Positions 24,476 through 37,339 of a DNA stretch of 64,000 nt are shown here, piece after piece. The number at the start of each line of letters is the position of its first letter. The stretch's first letter is position 1. Both the position numbers and the translations under genes were made by a program. Source of the DNA: Chiridota heheva (Eukaryota; Echinodermata; Holothuroidea; Apodida; Chiridotidae); the NCBI GenBank assembly GCA_020152595.1, contig JAIGNY010004486.1, positions 1,920,001 through 1,984,000 on the forward strand, given 5' to 3'. The notes beneath the pieces are model-generated. The model was not told where the DNA came from and did no database searches. It was given only the letters and a program-made list of their open reading frames with translations.

Positions 24476-26965
24476 CCTTATTGTTTTATTTAATGACATG
24501 AAATAGCCATCTAGCGTGTACAACAGGATTAATGTCACATTGAATGAAGCCACGTGTTACAATAAGGTCCCTATACGGTTCTGTAGGTAAAGCGGCGGAA
24601 CAAGATGTTAAAAGTTCAGGTGATTCGACATATTTCCATATGTCTTTTGGGGACTGCATTTATACGTTTACGAGTTTACGACAACTGGTGTACATGAAGC
24701 AAAATCCGGGGAAATATGATTTATGTGACGTATTTTCCATAAGTTATTATTTAATATGGACACCACGAAGTTCAATAAGGGTCGTTTAGTTCAAACATCA
24801 AGTTGACAGAAAGTGTAAACAACCACCGATATGTCACAGATCATAAAAATAGTACCACGTACATGTGACAAAGTTTTTTTCCAAATATTACGTTTGCTAT
24901 CCCCAAATGTTTACGTCATTTATCTTTGAAAACCATTAACAATTACTCTGTATGACCAAATAAAGCATTCATAATTCTGAAAAATGTACAGTTGATTCCA
25001 ATTTGATAATATATTAATCACTTCTCCCCAAATAATTCATGAAGTAAGCGTTGTAAACCTTTTTATGATTCAGTGTTTTGTACAGTTTGTCTTAAATACT
25101 TATGGACAGGTGCAGATTTCAATTTATGAAAATCCAATCCAAACCTTTGGTCTTTTTGTAGGAAATGAATAAAGTTTTGTCTTTTCGTGAAAATGGTTAT
25201 GAATTTAATTTAGAATGACCTTGAGCAGATTCGGAAGAGCAATCCCCCAGAACCTTCCGTCCGGCGGAAAGCATATCCCGTTTTGCGGATAACCTGATAT
25301 TTTGAATGTTATCTTAGGCTACAATATTGCGTGTAAACGTGTATAATTGCATGTTTAAAACAATGGAAACAATACATAGTTTTGTTGAAAACTGATATAA
25401 TATAGGATATCACTGCTCAGTATAGTGGAAATTCTGATCCGCAAGCTTTTCCGGTTTTTTGATGTTACGTTTATTAATTACATAGATCTGAGAATACATG
25501 TTACGCCTCAGACACCTGGCGAGTAGGCATTACTCGCTCGGTGAACAATTCCCACCTGTTTTGACATAAGGACGAATGTATCGGCGAATGTGCAAAATGC
25601 TTGACTGCAAATTACTATGATTTATAAATATATGCACTTCATGCTTGTGTCATTTCTTGACTATTTACAATTCAGGTAAGTCATTAATTATTATAAAAAA
25701 AAATAGCAATGAAAAGATACATATATTCAATCAGCTTAAACACGCGTTCGTCAGGCCTATATGTAAAAACAAGAAAGAAATAAGATTTTCCCGTCAACCC
25801 TACATAAACCATTCTGTATTGACAATGAAAGATTGTATTTAAATTTCGAAACAAATGTTATCCTCGTTTAAATGAGCACTCTTCGAAAAGTGGGGGCGTA
25901 ATATTCGGAGGTCCCTAGAATAATCAAACATGCCTCAGGGGCGGCAAAGCGATCAAAAATTGGAAAGGGGAGGGATAATAAGATTTCTATATGTTTATAA
26001 TCTTCATGGGGATACCAGCAAAAACAACACCAATTTAAATAATTTCCCCTTGAGCGTAAACTGTGTTCTGGTTTTGCCAGATCTATAATCAACAAAATTA
26101 TTTTAAAAACAAAAACGCCAAGTAAGATTTCTATATGTTTAAATCTTCATATACCAGCAAAAACAACTCCTTTAAATAATTTTGATACACAAGATTGTGC
26201 TTGAGTAAACGTCTAATTATGCAAAACTTTGAATAACAATACAGATGTCATTTGTACCAATTCCGATTCTGATTACTGTTATCTATGGACATGAAAGTAC
26301 ATTCATTCTCACTTAGCAACCCGGATACGTGTAGAATATCCGACTTCATTCAAATAGTATACCTGTATACCCTGTTTATGAAATATTATCTTTTCTGAAA
26401 TCGCAAATTCAGATATTGAGTCCTCGGTAAGGTCATCTAATGCTTGGAAATTGTTATGCAAAAATAATTGATGTCACGAATAGTTCACGCAAATTTTTAT
26501 CTAAATGCTCCTTATACCTCACTGGTTGTCTAAGATGATGAGGTACTAGGAATACTGATGATTATGATTCAGGACATCAGATTCTTTTCTGAACGAACTT
26601 TTAATCCTAAAAGCGATGGACAAGTCTGTTCGACCAGTTAATCATATTGATTTCTTCCTGGTAATTCCAAATAATGTATACAACAGGTGTAGGCCTATAC
26701 CGTGTTATCTGGTTGTTGAGGAAGTTTTAATCATAAGCAATGTTATGGAATGAAAACGTTAGACGCGCAAATCATTCCTCATATATAACCGATGACAACC
26801 GGCACTGTACATGCTGTAAATTGATATTCAGAATGACAGTACAAGTACACGTGCCGTAAAATTATGTAAATTTCAAATAATTGATGTTGTGACATTTTGT
26901 AATATTTCTCTCAGATCAAAGTGAATCCGTAAACTTACGGATACATTTCCATACCTACAATATAC
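24476..26965. other. No gene; local duplication at 25979-26210
   Basis: AT-rich intergenic DNA. GTAAGATTTCTATATGTTT and CCAGCAAAAACAAC occur twice about 140 bp apart. The start of this patch (AGTGGGGGCGTAATATTC) has a relative near 55820. Otherwise nothing recognised. Confidence 0.4.
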
Positions 26966-27654
26966 TGTACCGTGTGTACCGAATGGGTTCGTTTTAGGAT
27001 TTAACTTTGTAAATGAAACGCCAAACAAGTCAACTTCTGTAACTTCTTTCTCTCTATACACAACTATGTACAGGCATGATATATAAGTGTACTACTAGAC
27101 AGCTACAAATGACATAAAGCGACTTACAACTGATGAGAACTGACCAGTTCTGAGCTGAGAACTGACAATCTTGAACTAACCCAGTGCATAAAATACCTTC
27201 TCTTTATATAGGGTAAAACTTTACTTATTCCTTATACTCAGGTATTTTAAAACTATTTCTTACTGTTACCCATTTAAATCATATTCCTTGTCCCTCATTT
27301 CTTATTTTCCCCTTGTCTCTCCTCTTGTCCCTCATGAGTATTGTTTCCTTGTCCTTCACATATGTGTTGCTCATTTCTTTTGTAAGTTGTTGTCCGTCAT
27401 ATCCTTGCAACTATGATGTAAGATATCCCCTGTCATCTCAAAGGTCACGAGCAAGAGAGAATTTATTAAATTCACTTGTCACAAGATAAACAACATACAT
27501 AAAACAGATGACCATCAACAGCTAAGTCTAGACTGAAGGAAATGGTTTAAACTTACAAAAATAAATCTGTATGAATCGAAATCAGTTTTATGGATGAATT
27601 TTGGGAATCAATTAAAGTACACATTTCACATGGGAAAATAACAGTTTTCCAACA
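26966..27654 (-). repeat. 3' LTR of the gypsy element
   Basis: 689 bp copy of the LTR, with the TATA box at 27203-27210 and the same ATG frame (VDLFGVSFTKLNPKTNPFG). The polypurine tract lies just right of 27654. Confidence 0.92.
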
Positions 27655-29930
27655 CTTGCCCCTCCTTTCAGTTACTCGTCCCGAGTAAATCTAAAATTTC
27701 ATCATCAGCAAGCAAAAAACAAAATCAAACATTCTCTTGGAAAACGAATGCTTGCATTTCTTACAAATTTTCTGCTATTTTTTGGGATAAATTTCCTATG
27801 CATACATTCCAAAATTGAAGGTGATACAATATAAGAACATCAAAAGTTAACAATGACTCTTGGTCAGTAAAACTATTCTACGGTCACTAACAACACAAAA
27901 AATTCCTTTAATTTGGTCAGAATCACCTCAGTACACACTATCATAAGTAAAGTATTTCAACCTCCTTTTCACTCTTGGAATTTAGTTACATCACTTTTAA
28001 ACTTATTTACAAACCATCTACTCTATCAATGGCATTTCCAAAATAAACAAGAAAACAAAAATATTCAGGAACATTTTGAGAACTCACTATGGTTTTGTTG
28101 AGGACAAAGCTTGTGCTCATACAAGACTGGGTGATTTATGAGGTCATCTCTGAGGTAAGAAATAAGTAATTTTGTTTTCTCAATATAATTGTTTACATTA
28201 AAGTTGTGTAGCACAATAATGTTGCAGATAGTTCACAACTGCTGTTATGATAATTTCAAACATAACATTTTTTTTGCAGTAAAATAACATTTGGGTATAA
28301 TTTAAATACCAAACAAAACCAGAGGTTAGATTTATAAGATGTTTCCAAAGTCCCTTGAATTGACCTAAAATTGTTGTATTTTAAAATGAAGAGCTTCCCA
28401 TGATGCAAAAGGATATTTCACAAGTTATCCGTGAGCAATGATCATCCTCCAAAGATACAAATAAACTAGAAACATATCAGCACAACAATATCCAAGGCAA
28501 ACCAACTTTAGTGTCCTCAAACAAAATAATTTCACTTCTGTACAAAACAGAAAAAAATGTCACAGGGTCCAAGTTCAGTTAATATTGTCCATTAAAACAA
28601 GACAGATAACACAAAACATCAGATGGTGTGTCCTCCTCTGGTGTAGTAACATCAGCGATGATGGGCATTTGTTCTGTTGCCTCCGGTCCTCATTCATTGC
28701 CTCAGCTGGGTACACTGCAGTCTTTTGAATGGATACCGAATTCTGGGGGTGATAGGGGTCACTGGGTAGGGGTAAAAGGATAAGATGCTCTATAACAACA
28801 ATCTGATGAGGAGCTGACTGTATCAAGTAAAGTGGATCAGGAATGGGACATTTGGGTTTATCAAAGAGGAATTACACGTAGCTTCCATATGACTGGGTTG
28901 TCCTATTAACTTATGACGTTGTTATGACAGGAAGAACTCATTTGATTGGTGGGAATATTGGCAAATTGATTTTCTCCATAAAAAAACATTCTTAGATCCT
29001 CAGCATTCTTTAGATCGATAAACATTCTATGATGTAAAAATTTGCAAATTTTCATTTTCTTTCTGACGTGATCGATAAACGTTGATTTCACCCGTGACAG
29101 AGCCAAATACCAATCGCATTTTCTTCGCACCAGGTTGTAAGAGGTATTGTTTACATCCTAATTGCTTATGAGGTATCATCTGTTACTTCCGCTTATGACC
29201 TAACGTCACAGCCAAAATAACAAAAACGGGCTAATTTCCGCCCCTGTTACGGGGTACTAGGAAGTTAAACCCTTCAGTTCATAAATTGTTAATAACAGAA
29301 AATTATCCTCTCCTACCAGAAATCTGTAGCGTAGATTTTTTCATTGTGAATAGATTAGTTGATGAATGAACAAAGTAATCCGAGATACATCCGAGTTTGG
29401 TTTTACTTCAGCGTAAACATTGTGTTGCACCAGCAGCAACTGACTTTAATTTCACCTTATGCTGTATATAATCAAGCACATATCCCAAGGATATCTCTAC
29501 AAATTTAGTTAAGCTGGCCCACTACACTAAAATTTGTATACCCTAACCATGTGCAAACTGTCTACATCCATCCAAATATCGGAAATAACCCGTACTGACA
29601 GGATCCCAACAACTTTAGGTTTTATCAACGTCAAGCTTTAATATAAACTCTCCTGGATCTCGATTTCTTTACATAGGTTCATACAATCCCATATATGACA
29701 AAACTTGACACTTCGTAACCAGATATTAATCCATACGGCCTTGTATCCGGGCATCAGCTTATAACTCGTTTCACACAAAATTAGTCTAAATTCATCCATG
29801 CAAAAGAAAAAAAAGTTTTTTAATTTTTAATGTTCCAAATTTCTTCCGTATGACTGGTACAGGTACAGTCTGCATCCCTTTCAAACTCCAGTATTCATCG
29901 TTGGGAGGGGAAAGTTGGTTGGTTGTAGTA
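27655..29930 (-). other. 3' internal region of the gypsy element, no gene seen
   Basis: About 2.3 kb between the (TA)n tract and the 3' LTR. Only short frames (28575-28826, 28906-29130) with no recognisable similarity. No envelope-like features (signal peptide, fusion peptide, membrane anchor) were seen. It may be a long 3' untranslated part, a decayed extra ORF or a later insertion. Confidence 0.5.
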
Positions 29931-29933
29931 ACG

Positions 29934-30438
<505 letters not shown>

Positions 30439-30447
30439 TGTGTAAGG

Positions 30448-31709
30448 TCAGTTGCTGAAAATATTATTGCAGAACCGGTCTGGTTGTTTTCTCTGTCTTT
30501 TTGCTGCTGCAGTTGCAGGTACATCTTGTGGTATGGCCTCTGTTGTAGTTCTCTTTTTAGTGTGATTTTCTTTTAAGTGGGGGGTCTGTGTTGCCATGGA
30601 CCTGGTATTGCTTTGGGGTTTCAAATTCATCCAACTGGGTTGGGATTCTCCCTGGTGCGATTTTAGTAGATTATGATGTACTGTTTTTGGCTTCTGTTTG
30701 GGTCCAGTCTTAATGCGAAAAACTGCATCAATTATTTTCTTCAGGATTACACAAGGTCCAATCCATCGCTGTTGCAATTTTGGTGAGATATCTTTCTTTT
30801 TATTTCTGTTTAGTAACCAAACGCAGTCTCCTTCTTGGTATGTATTGAGGTACATCTTTCTGTTATACCCTTTCTTATTTTCATCAGCTACTGTCAAGTG
30901 TCTGCGAGCACAATAGTGAATTCTTTTCATCTTTTCTCTTAAATTTTTAGCATAATCTGTCATTTTTGTTGCTTTTTCATCTGGTGACGGTGGGGTGACG
31001 AGCAAATCTCCAAGAAGGGTTATAGTTCTCCCAAGCATTATTTCATTTGGTGAAAACAAGGTTGTGTCATGTTTTGCTGATCTGTAGGCCATCAGCAAAT
31101 ATGGAAGCCACTCGTCCCAGATTTTCTGGTCAGGTTTTACAACCATTTCCAGCATGTCTTCAAGCGTCCGATTAAACCTCTGCACCATTCCATCAGATTG
31201 AGGGTAAAATGGGATGGTCCTGGTTTTGGAAATATCAAGCAAGCGGCATACTTCTTGGAATAAGTGAGATTCAAACTGTCTGCCTTGGTCGATGTGAAGT
31301 TCTAGGGGAATGCCAAATCTACAAACGAAGTCTTTCACAAAGATGTTAGCAATTTTTTGTGCTTCCTGGTTCGGCATTGTGTAGGCTTTGGTCCACTTTG
31401 TAAAATAGTCGGAAATGACTAGGATGTATGTGTTGCCTGAGTGAGATATTGGAAGTGGCCCCATGATATCCATTGCACAGCGTTGCATAGGTTCACCTGC
31501 AATGCATGATTTCATGCCAGCGTGTGCTTTCTTCTTTGTCCCTTTTCGTGACATACACAGAAGACAGTCTTTGCGCTACGTCTGTACCCACTCCAATAGT
31601 AATGCTGGCGCAAATTTTCCAATGTCTTTTTGATCCGATGATGTCCAGCAGTACGGTGATCATGCATCAAGGCCAGTAGTTTCATGCTGAATAGTTTTTG
31701 GTACCACAA
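30448..31709 (-). pseudogene. Integrase of the gypsy element; core ORF open, one catalytic residue lost
   Basis: The HHCC zinc-binding part (HDHRTAGHHRIKKTLENLRQ, then CVCHEKGQRR, 31512-31709) is separated by a frameshift from a 368-codon open frame (30448-31554). The core shows CAMDIMGPLP (first Asp), LHIDQGRQFESHLF (second Asp) and PQSDGMVQRFNRTL, where the expected Glu is Gln (codon 31180-31182). The C-terminal part has PKLQQRWIGPCVILKK and ends in a basic tail ([13 protein letters not shown]) 14 bp from the (TA)n tract. The long open frame reflects chance survival in an otherwise dead element. Confidence 0.9.
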
Positions 31710-32098
31710 GATGAAAAATTATTTCATCCCCAAGGTCAGACTCGATTTTTGATGGAGGATACAATTTCTTAAATAAAGTTGATCCATCTTTTTAATAAAT
31801 TCTTTGTAATGCCACTTTTTATAGCAACAGACTCCCAGTCAGGTCTTTCAGTATCCTGCTTCTTCCAATTTAGCATTAGATTGATGTCACAATCTTCACT
31901 TTGTAATTTCCTTAGGTCTTCTGAGGACCATCGTTCTAAGCATGTTGGGTTTGGCTGGGTGTCATCTTGTTCAGCGGTTGATTGTTTGCCTTGGTAGTAC
32001 CGTGTGTATTTTCTGGTGATTCAAGCTCCTTGACAGCGGACATACATGTTAATAATCTGGTGACGAATCTCTCATCTGTTTTCATTCGTGGATGTTTT

Positions 32099-32750
32099 TC
32101 AGTGCATTCTGCATCGTTCATCATGTAAGTCATCAGGTTGATCATCTTTTTGTTCCTGCTTTTGACAGAACAAACATGGTTCACATGATCGTCTGGACAA
32201 ACTGTCTGCATTGGAATGATGTTTTCCTGGCCTGTGTTGTATTTCGATATCATACGTGCCAAGTATCTCGATCCATGTTCCTATTTGTCTTCTGGGTTTT
32301 TTAAGTTCAATAGCCACCGAAGTGCTGCATGATCTGTTCTAAGAAGGAAGTTTCGCCCAAAGAGATAATGGTAAAAGTGTCGCACTGCACACACAACTAA
32401 CTGCAAGGAGTATCTTTCTGGTGACACAATAACGTCACTCTTGTTTTGATAATGTTCGGCTGAAATAAGCTATCACCTTCTCTTCACCATCTTGCTCTTC
32501 GGAAAGGACAGCGCCTACACCCAAGTTAAATGCATCAGTGTCAAGAATGAAACGTCCATTCATCAGGGTATAGGATAGAATTGGAGCTTCTGTCAAAACC
32601 TTCTTAAGTCGGCGAAAAGCATGGTCACATTCAGTTGTCCAAGGAAAATTCTTTCCCTTCTCTGCCAAGCTATGCAATGGTTTTGCTATGTTTGCAAAGC
32701 TCTTTATGAAACGTTTGTAGTAAGTGCATAGACCAATGAAACTTCGAACA
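32099..32750 (-). pseudogene. RNase H region of the gypsy element
   Basis: Two frame fragments: FPWTTECDHAFRRLKKVL ... FILDTDAFNLGVGAVLSEEQ (32435-32677), and the domain end IEILGTYDIEIQHRPGKHHS / NADSLSRRSC (32150-32317). The piece between is frameshifted. Confidence 0.88.
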
Positions 32751-32869
32751 TCTGTTACTGTTTAGAAAATTGGCCAATTCGAGATCGAGTCTATCTTCTT
32801 CGGATCTGTGGATACGCCCTCGTTGGTAATGACATGACCCAAATATTCCACTTGACTCTAGAATAAGCA

Positions 32870-33774
32870 GCATTTTCTTGGTGACAATTTCAAATTAGCC
32901 TCGCTCATTCTCATCAAAATCTTTTCCAGTCGGTTGAGATGGTCATCAAACGTCGGCGCATGCACAATTACATCGTCCAGGTAAATTAAACATGTCTCCT
33001 ATTGTAGGCCATGAGGACACGCTCCATGAGTCTCTCAAAAGTTGCTAGTGTATTGCATAACCCAAACAACAATGACTTTGAACTAAACCAACCCAGAGCT
33101 GGTAACAAAAGCAGTTTTGCCGTTTCTTTCCCTTCCATTTCTATTTGCCAGTAACCGCTGGACAAATTCAATGTGGAAAACAAGGATGAACCTCCTAGCA
33201 TGTCTAGGGAGTCATCGATCCTCGGCAATGGATATGAATCTTTAATCGTAATGTCGTTGAGCTTCCGATAGTTGATGCAGAACCGGGTTGACCCATCCTT
33301 TTTCTTCACAAGGACAACTAGAGAAGCCCACGGACTAAATGATGGCTCGATCACACCATTGGTTAACATTTCATTTATTTGTGTTTTGGCTTCCTCCTGT
33401 TTATATAATGGTAGACTTATTGCAGCTTGTTTTATTGGAAAATTGTTGCCGGTGTTGATTGTGTGTTTGACTGTTTTAGTCCTGCCAATATCAGATGGTC
33501 CCTTACTGAAGACGTCTTCATATTTCTCTAGCAGTACAGCTACCAGTTCTTTCTGTTCATCATTAATGTGTTCACCACTTCTTGCATAAAGATTAGTCAA
33601 ATGTGATGGTACAGCAGGGGTAGTATTTCTTGTGGGTGGAGGTGTAGTATCAGTACAGCTTACTTCCTCCACCACTTCACATGTTGCCACTGTTGTGCCT
33701 TTGAACACTGTCACTGGATCACAAGATAAATTGGCTATCCTTACAGGTACCATCCCTGCTTCTTCATGAACCAC
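32870..33774 (-). pseudogene. Reverse transcriptase of the gypsy element (inactive)
   Basis: Motifs in order: VIEPSFSPWASLVVLVKKKD, FCINYRKLNDIT, YPLPRIDDSLDMLGG, FSTLNLSSGYWQIEM (catalytic Asp replaced by Asn, codon 33166-33168), GLCNTLATFERLMERVL, then after a frameshift YLDDVIVHAPTFDDHLNRLE (32925-32985) with the Asp pair intact. A TAG follows at about 32860. Confidence 0.9.
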
Positions 33775-34035
33775 CGCAGTTGCGAAACTTTCAAAGGCTG
33801 CACTAGTTGATAGATTTGAGATTTGACTTCGCCCTGCAGCTGTCCTGGCGTAATGATTTCGGTGCTTGGTAGAAGGACGACAGTCTCTTTCATTACTACC
33901 CTCACACTGATAACAGGTCCCTCTTGGCTTTCTCCTAGACTGATTTCTTGATTGTCCATGATGAGACGTTCTTCACCTGCATGTATGATACAATTATACT
34001 TCTTGTTAAAATTGTATCCAATAATGCCATCTGCT

Positions 34036-34359
34036 TTAATATCTGCAACCCATACTTGATGTCGAACTGTAAAATGGCCAAGCGTTATCTGTTAAATCGC
34101 TCGACCCTTTAAGAGTGGTCTCGTAACTATTGGCTAAAGTCATTTTACATGTCACTAGACGAAGCTTTAGTTTGTCATGTTCTGGTATCAAGTTGAAAAT
34201 TGCTGTTTTCAGTAGAGATACATTGGCACCATTATCTATTAAAAATTGTATCTTCTTCCCATTGATTTCCACCATCGCATATAATCCATTGTTGATGTCT
34301 GACATGTTGTTTACTCGTACTGATACTTCTTTGGGCCCATTTACTTCTGTGCCTGCCAA
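34036..34359 (-). pseudogene. Aspartic protease region of the gypsy element
   Basis: KKIQFLIDNGANVSLL matches the active-site region of retroviral-type proteases, but the triad reads Asp-Asn-Gly instead of Asp-Ser/Thr-Gly. The frame closes near 34036. Confidence 0.75.
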
Positions 34360-36356
34360 GTTCTGGCCCCCGACCTTGACAAGGTTCCGTTTCCCAACTG
34401 AGTACTTGAAAATATGGTAGCCGCCTGAGTTTCTCTTCTGTTGTTTATTTCCTCAGTTTTCCGCGGACAGTTGCTCTTGTAGTAACCATACTCGTTACAT
34501 TTATAGCACTGTATCTTACTGAGATCAATGGTCCTTTTTCTACAATCAGTGTTCGTTTGGTCCACTTTGGTCTACCTTGATCAGTGTTTTTTAATCCACC
34601 TTGTGCTGGAGAGCTTCTACTTGCTGTGTCAGAGTCTTTATGGCATCTTTAATTTCGTCACTTGTGCTTGATAATGTGGAGGGTATTATAGCATCACTTT
34701 TCACCTCTACTGTCCTCACAATTTTGTGTCCAGAGCACTTCTTTTCCATTCTGCAAACTGAAAGGCCTCAATTTCTAGTGAAGCTTTTATGGCTTAGTCC
34801 AAAGTTTGGGTCTGGCTTGGTATATACCAACTCGAAATTCTAGATCATCAAGAGCATCAAGAAAATGGTATTTTGCCAGAGATTCCAAGACATCATACGG
34901 GGCTGTGGGGTATGCCGGTCTGGTAAGTCGTCTAAGTGCTTGTCCTAATTCAGGTAGTAATTCATTCTTCTTCCTCTGGCGATTCTTTAGTTGAATCCGA
35001 AAAATTTCTTGCTGTTGAATAGGGCAGAATCTTCATCTTAAGCAGTCTACCAACACCCTATAATCTCTTCTGAACTCAGAATTGATGTCTGCAAGCACGG
35101 CTTGGGCTTCCCTTCGGAGATTGGCTGCGATGCAAATAGTTTTCATGTAGTCACTCCAGCCAGTAAGCTCTGATATCAATTCAAATTGTGTCAGGTAATC
35201 TTCCCATGATGAAGTTCCATCGTATTTGTCGGGCTTCACCACAGAACCTCGCTGGTGGTGTGCTGAAGGGTGCTGGTGGTATGTCGGAGGGTATCTCTGG
35301 CATGCCTGGCTGTCATTTCTGAATGGTATATCAAGGTTTGACGTTTGATGAATTGGGTTAGAATTGTAGTGACGAGGCATATACTCTGTGGTGTTGGCTT
35401 CTGGATGGTGTAACATGCTCCTGAAGGGGTTGGAAGTGTGGTACTCTGGTTGTGATGATAACTCATTTTTTGGTGATGATAAAAGATAATTTTCCCTGTT
35501 GTAGGATGATGCTGGAAATTGTACTGGAATTTGATCATAACCCTCAGCCCTGATAAGTGTGCTTTGCTTCTGGTGGTGCATAGCTTGTAGATATCTGTTG
35601 TTGTCAGCATCGGTAGAAATGTGATTTTTTCGGAATTCCAGTCTACGTGATGTGTGGGGCTTTGCTGTGTTTTGAAATGACACTATTGAAGGGCGCTCGA
35701 AATTATGTGAGGTGACATGAAACGGGTTGTGATGATGGCTGCTTTCTGCAAGATATGACTGCAATCTCCATATAAGTTCTGCGGCTTGTTTTGCTGCCTA
35801 TCTATTGGTGGTGTAGCTTGATGCGATGCTGTTGGTTGTATAGTCGGATTATTTGATGTTAGTGGTGCAGCTTGATGTGATGTTGTCAATGGTATAGCTG
35901 AATAATTTGGTGTTGGTGGTGCAGCTGGATCTGATGCTTTTGATGGTACAACTGGATGATATGATGCTGGATGTGATGCTGTTGATGGTATAACTGGATG
36001 ATATGATGTTGGTGGTGTAGCTGGATGTAATGTTTTGGGTGGCGAGGCTGGATGTGATGATGTTGGTGTCATCTGAATATCTTCCAAGTCAATCAGTGGA
36101 GATCCATGGCAAGCTGGCGTTGCTGATGAGTACTGATCCACCAATCTGTAAATCTTCCCATCGATTTGTACAGTATTTTCTTTTCCTTCAGCCAGGTTGT
36201 GTACTTCAAGAATCCGTCAATGAAATTCACAAAGTCAAATCCCACACCGCTGCCTTTAATTGTACCGTATGTGCCGAATGGGTTCGTTTTAGGATTTAAC
36301 TTTGTAAATGAAACGCCGAACAAGTCAACTTTCGGAACTTCTTTCTCTTTACACAC
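34341..36356 (-). pseudogene. gag of the gypsy element (broken)
   Basis: Recognisable capsid segment KPDKYDGTSSWEDYLTQFEL and AANLRREAQAVLADI (about 35050-35230), and zinc knuckle CYKCNEYGYYKSNC (about 34470-34512) in which the usual His ligand is Tyr (codon at 34482-34484). Upstream are a Pro/Ser/Thr-rich low-complexity stretch (35790-36110) and a frame that starts in the LTR. At least three frame changes between 36356 and 34341. Confidence 0.85.
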
Positions 36357-36938
36357 AAGTATGTACAGGTATGATATATAAGTGTACTGCTAGACAGCTA
36401 CAGATGACATGAAGCGACTAACAACTGGTGAGAACTGACCAGTACTGAGCTGAGAACTGTCAATCTTGAACTGACCCAGTGCATAAAATACTTACTCTTT
36501 ATATAAGGTAAAACTTTACTTATTCCTTATACTCAGGTATTGTTAAATTATTTCTTACTGTTACCCATTTTAATTATATTCCTTGTCCCTCATTTCTTAT
36601 CTTTCCTCTTGTCCCTCATGTCTGATGTTTCCTTGTCCATCACATATTTCTTGCTCATTTCTTTTGTAACTTCTTGTCCGTCATAGCCTTGCAACTATGA
36701 TGTAAGATATCCCCTGTCATCTCAAAGGTCACGAGCAAGAGAGAATACATTAAATTCACTTGTCACAAGATAAATAACATGCATAAAATAGATGACCATC
36801 AACTACTAAGTCTAGACTGGAAGGAAATGGTTCAAACTTACACAAATAAGTCTGTATGAATCGAAATCAGTTTTATGCATGAATTTGGGAATCAATTAAA
36901 GTACACATTTCACATAGGAAAATAGCAGTTTTCCAACA
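36261..36938 (-). repeat. 5' LTR of the gypsy element
   Basis: 678 bp, pairs with 26966-27654. Begins TGTTGGAAAACTGC and ends GGTACA in element orientation. A TATA box (TATATAAA on the minus strand, 36498-36505) would drive the element's transcript. An ATG frame opens inside the LTR at 36356 and runs out into the internal region. Confidence 0.92.
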
Positions 36939-37339
36939 CTAGTACAATTTACGTACACATTTCAATGACGGATGATTAAGATTAATGAAAAAAATATTAA
37001 TATGTTATTTTACTGTACTTTGAGATATTTCAGATTCAGTATTGCGTAATAGAATAAAAAAGAGAAACAGATACCGGTACACTGTTTCTTTTATTGTGTG
37101 AAAGAAGAATATAGACAAACAAACAAATTTTTTTGGGTTTTTTTTGTTCTTCAAAACGTCAAATCAAGTACAAAATCTGAATAATTGCCGACTGTTGTCT
37201 AATAGAAAACGATGACCAAGGAGCTAATGTGCCCATTGAAAAAGAGCCTTAAATATGATTTTGATGCCCCCCCCCTCCTGTCCAAATGCGCGAAGAGTGC
37301 TTCACATGGGGCCAACTATACCATATACATGATTATATT
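36939..37339. other. No feature seen
   Basis: AT-rich flank of the LTR element with T- and C-homopolymer runs (37130, 37265). Confidence 0.4.

Noticed and set aside
28575..29130. Envelope-like gene of the LTR element
   Set aside because: Short frames only, with no signal peptide, membrane anchor or other envelope feature.
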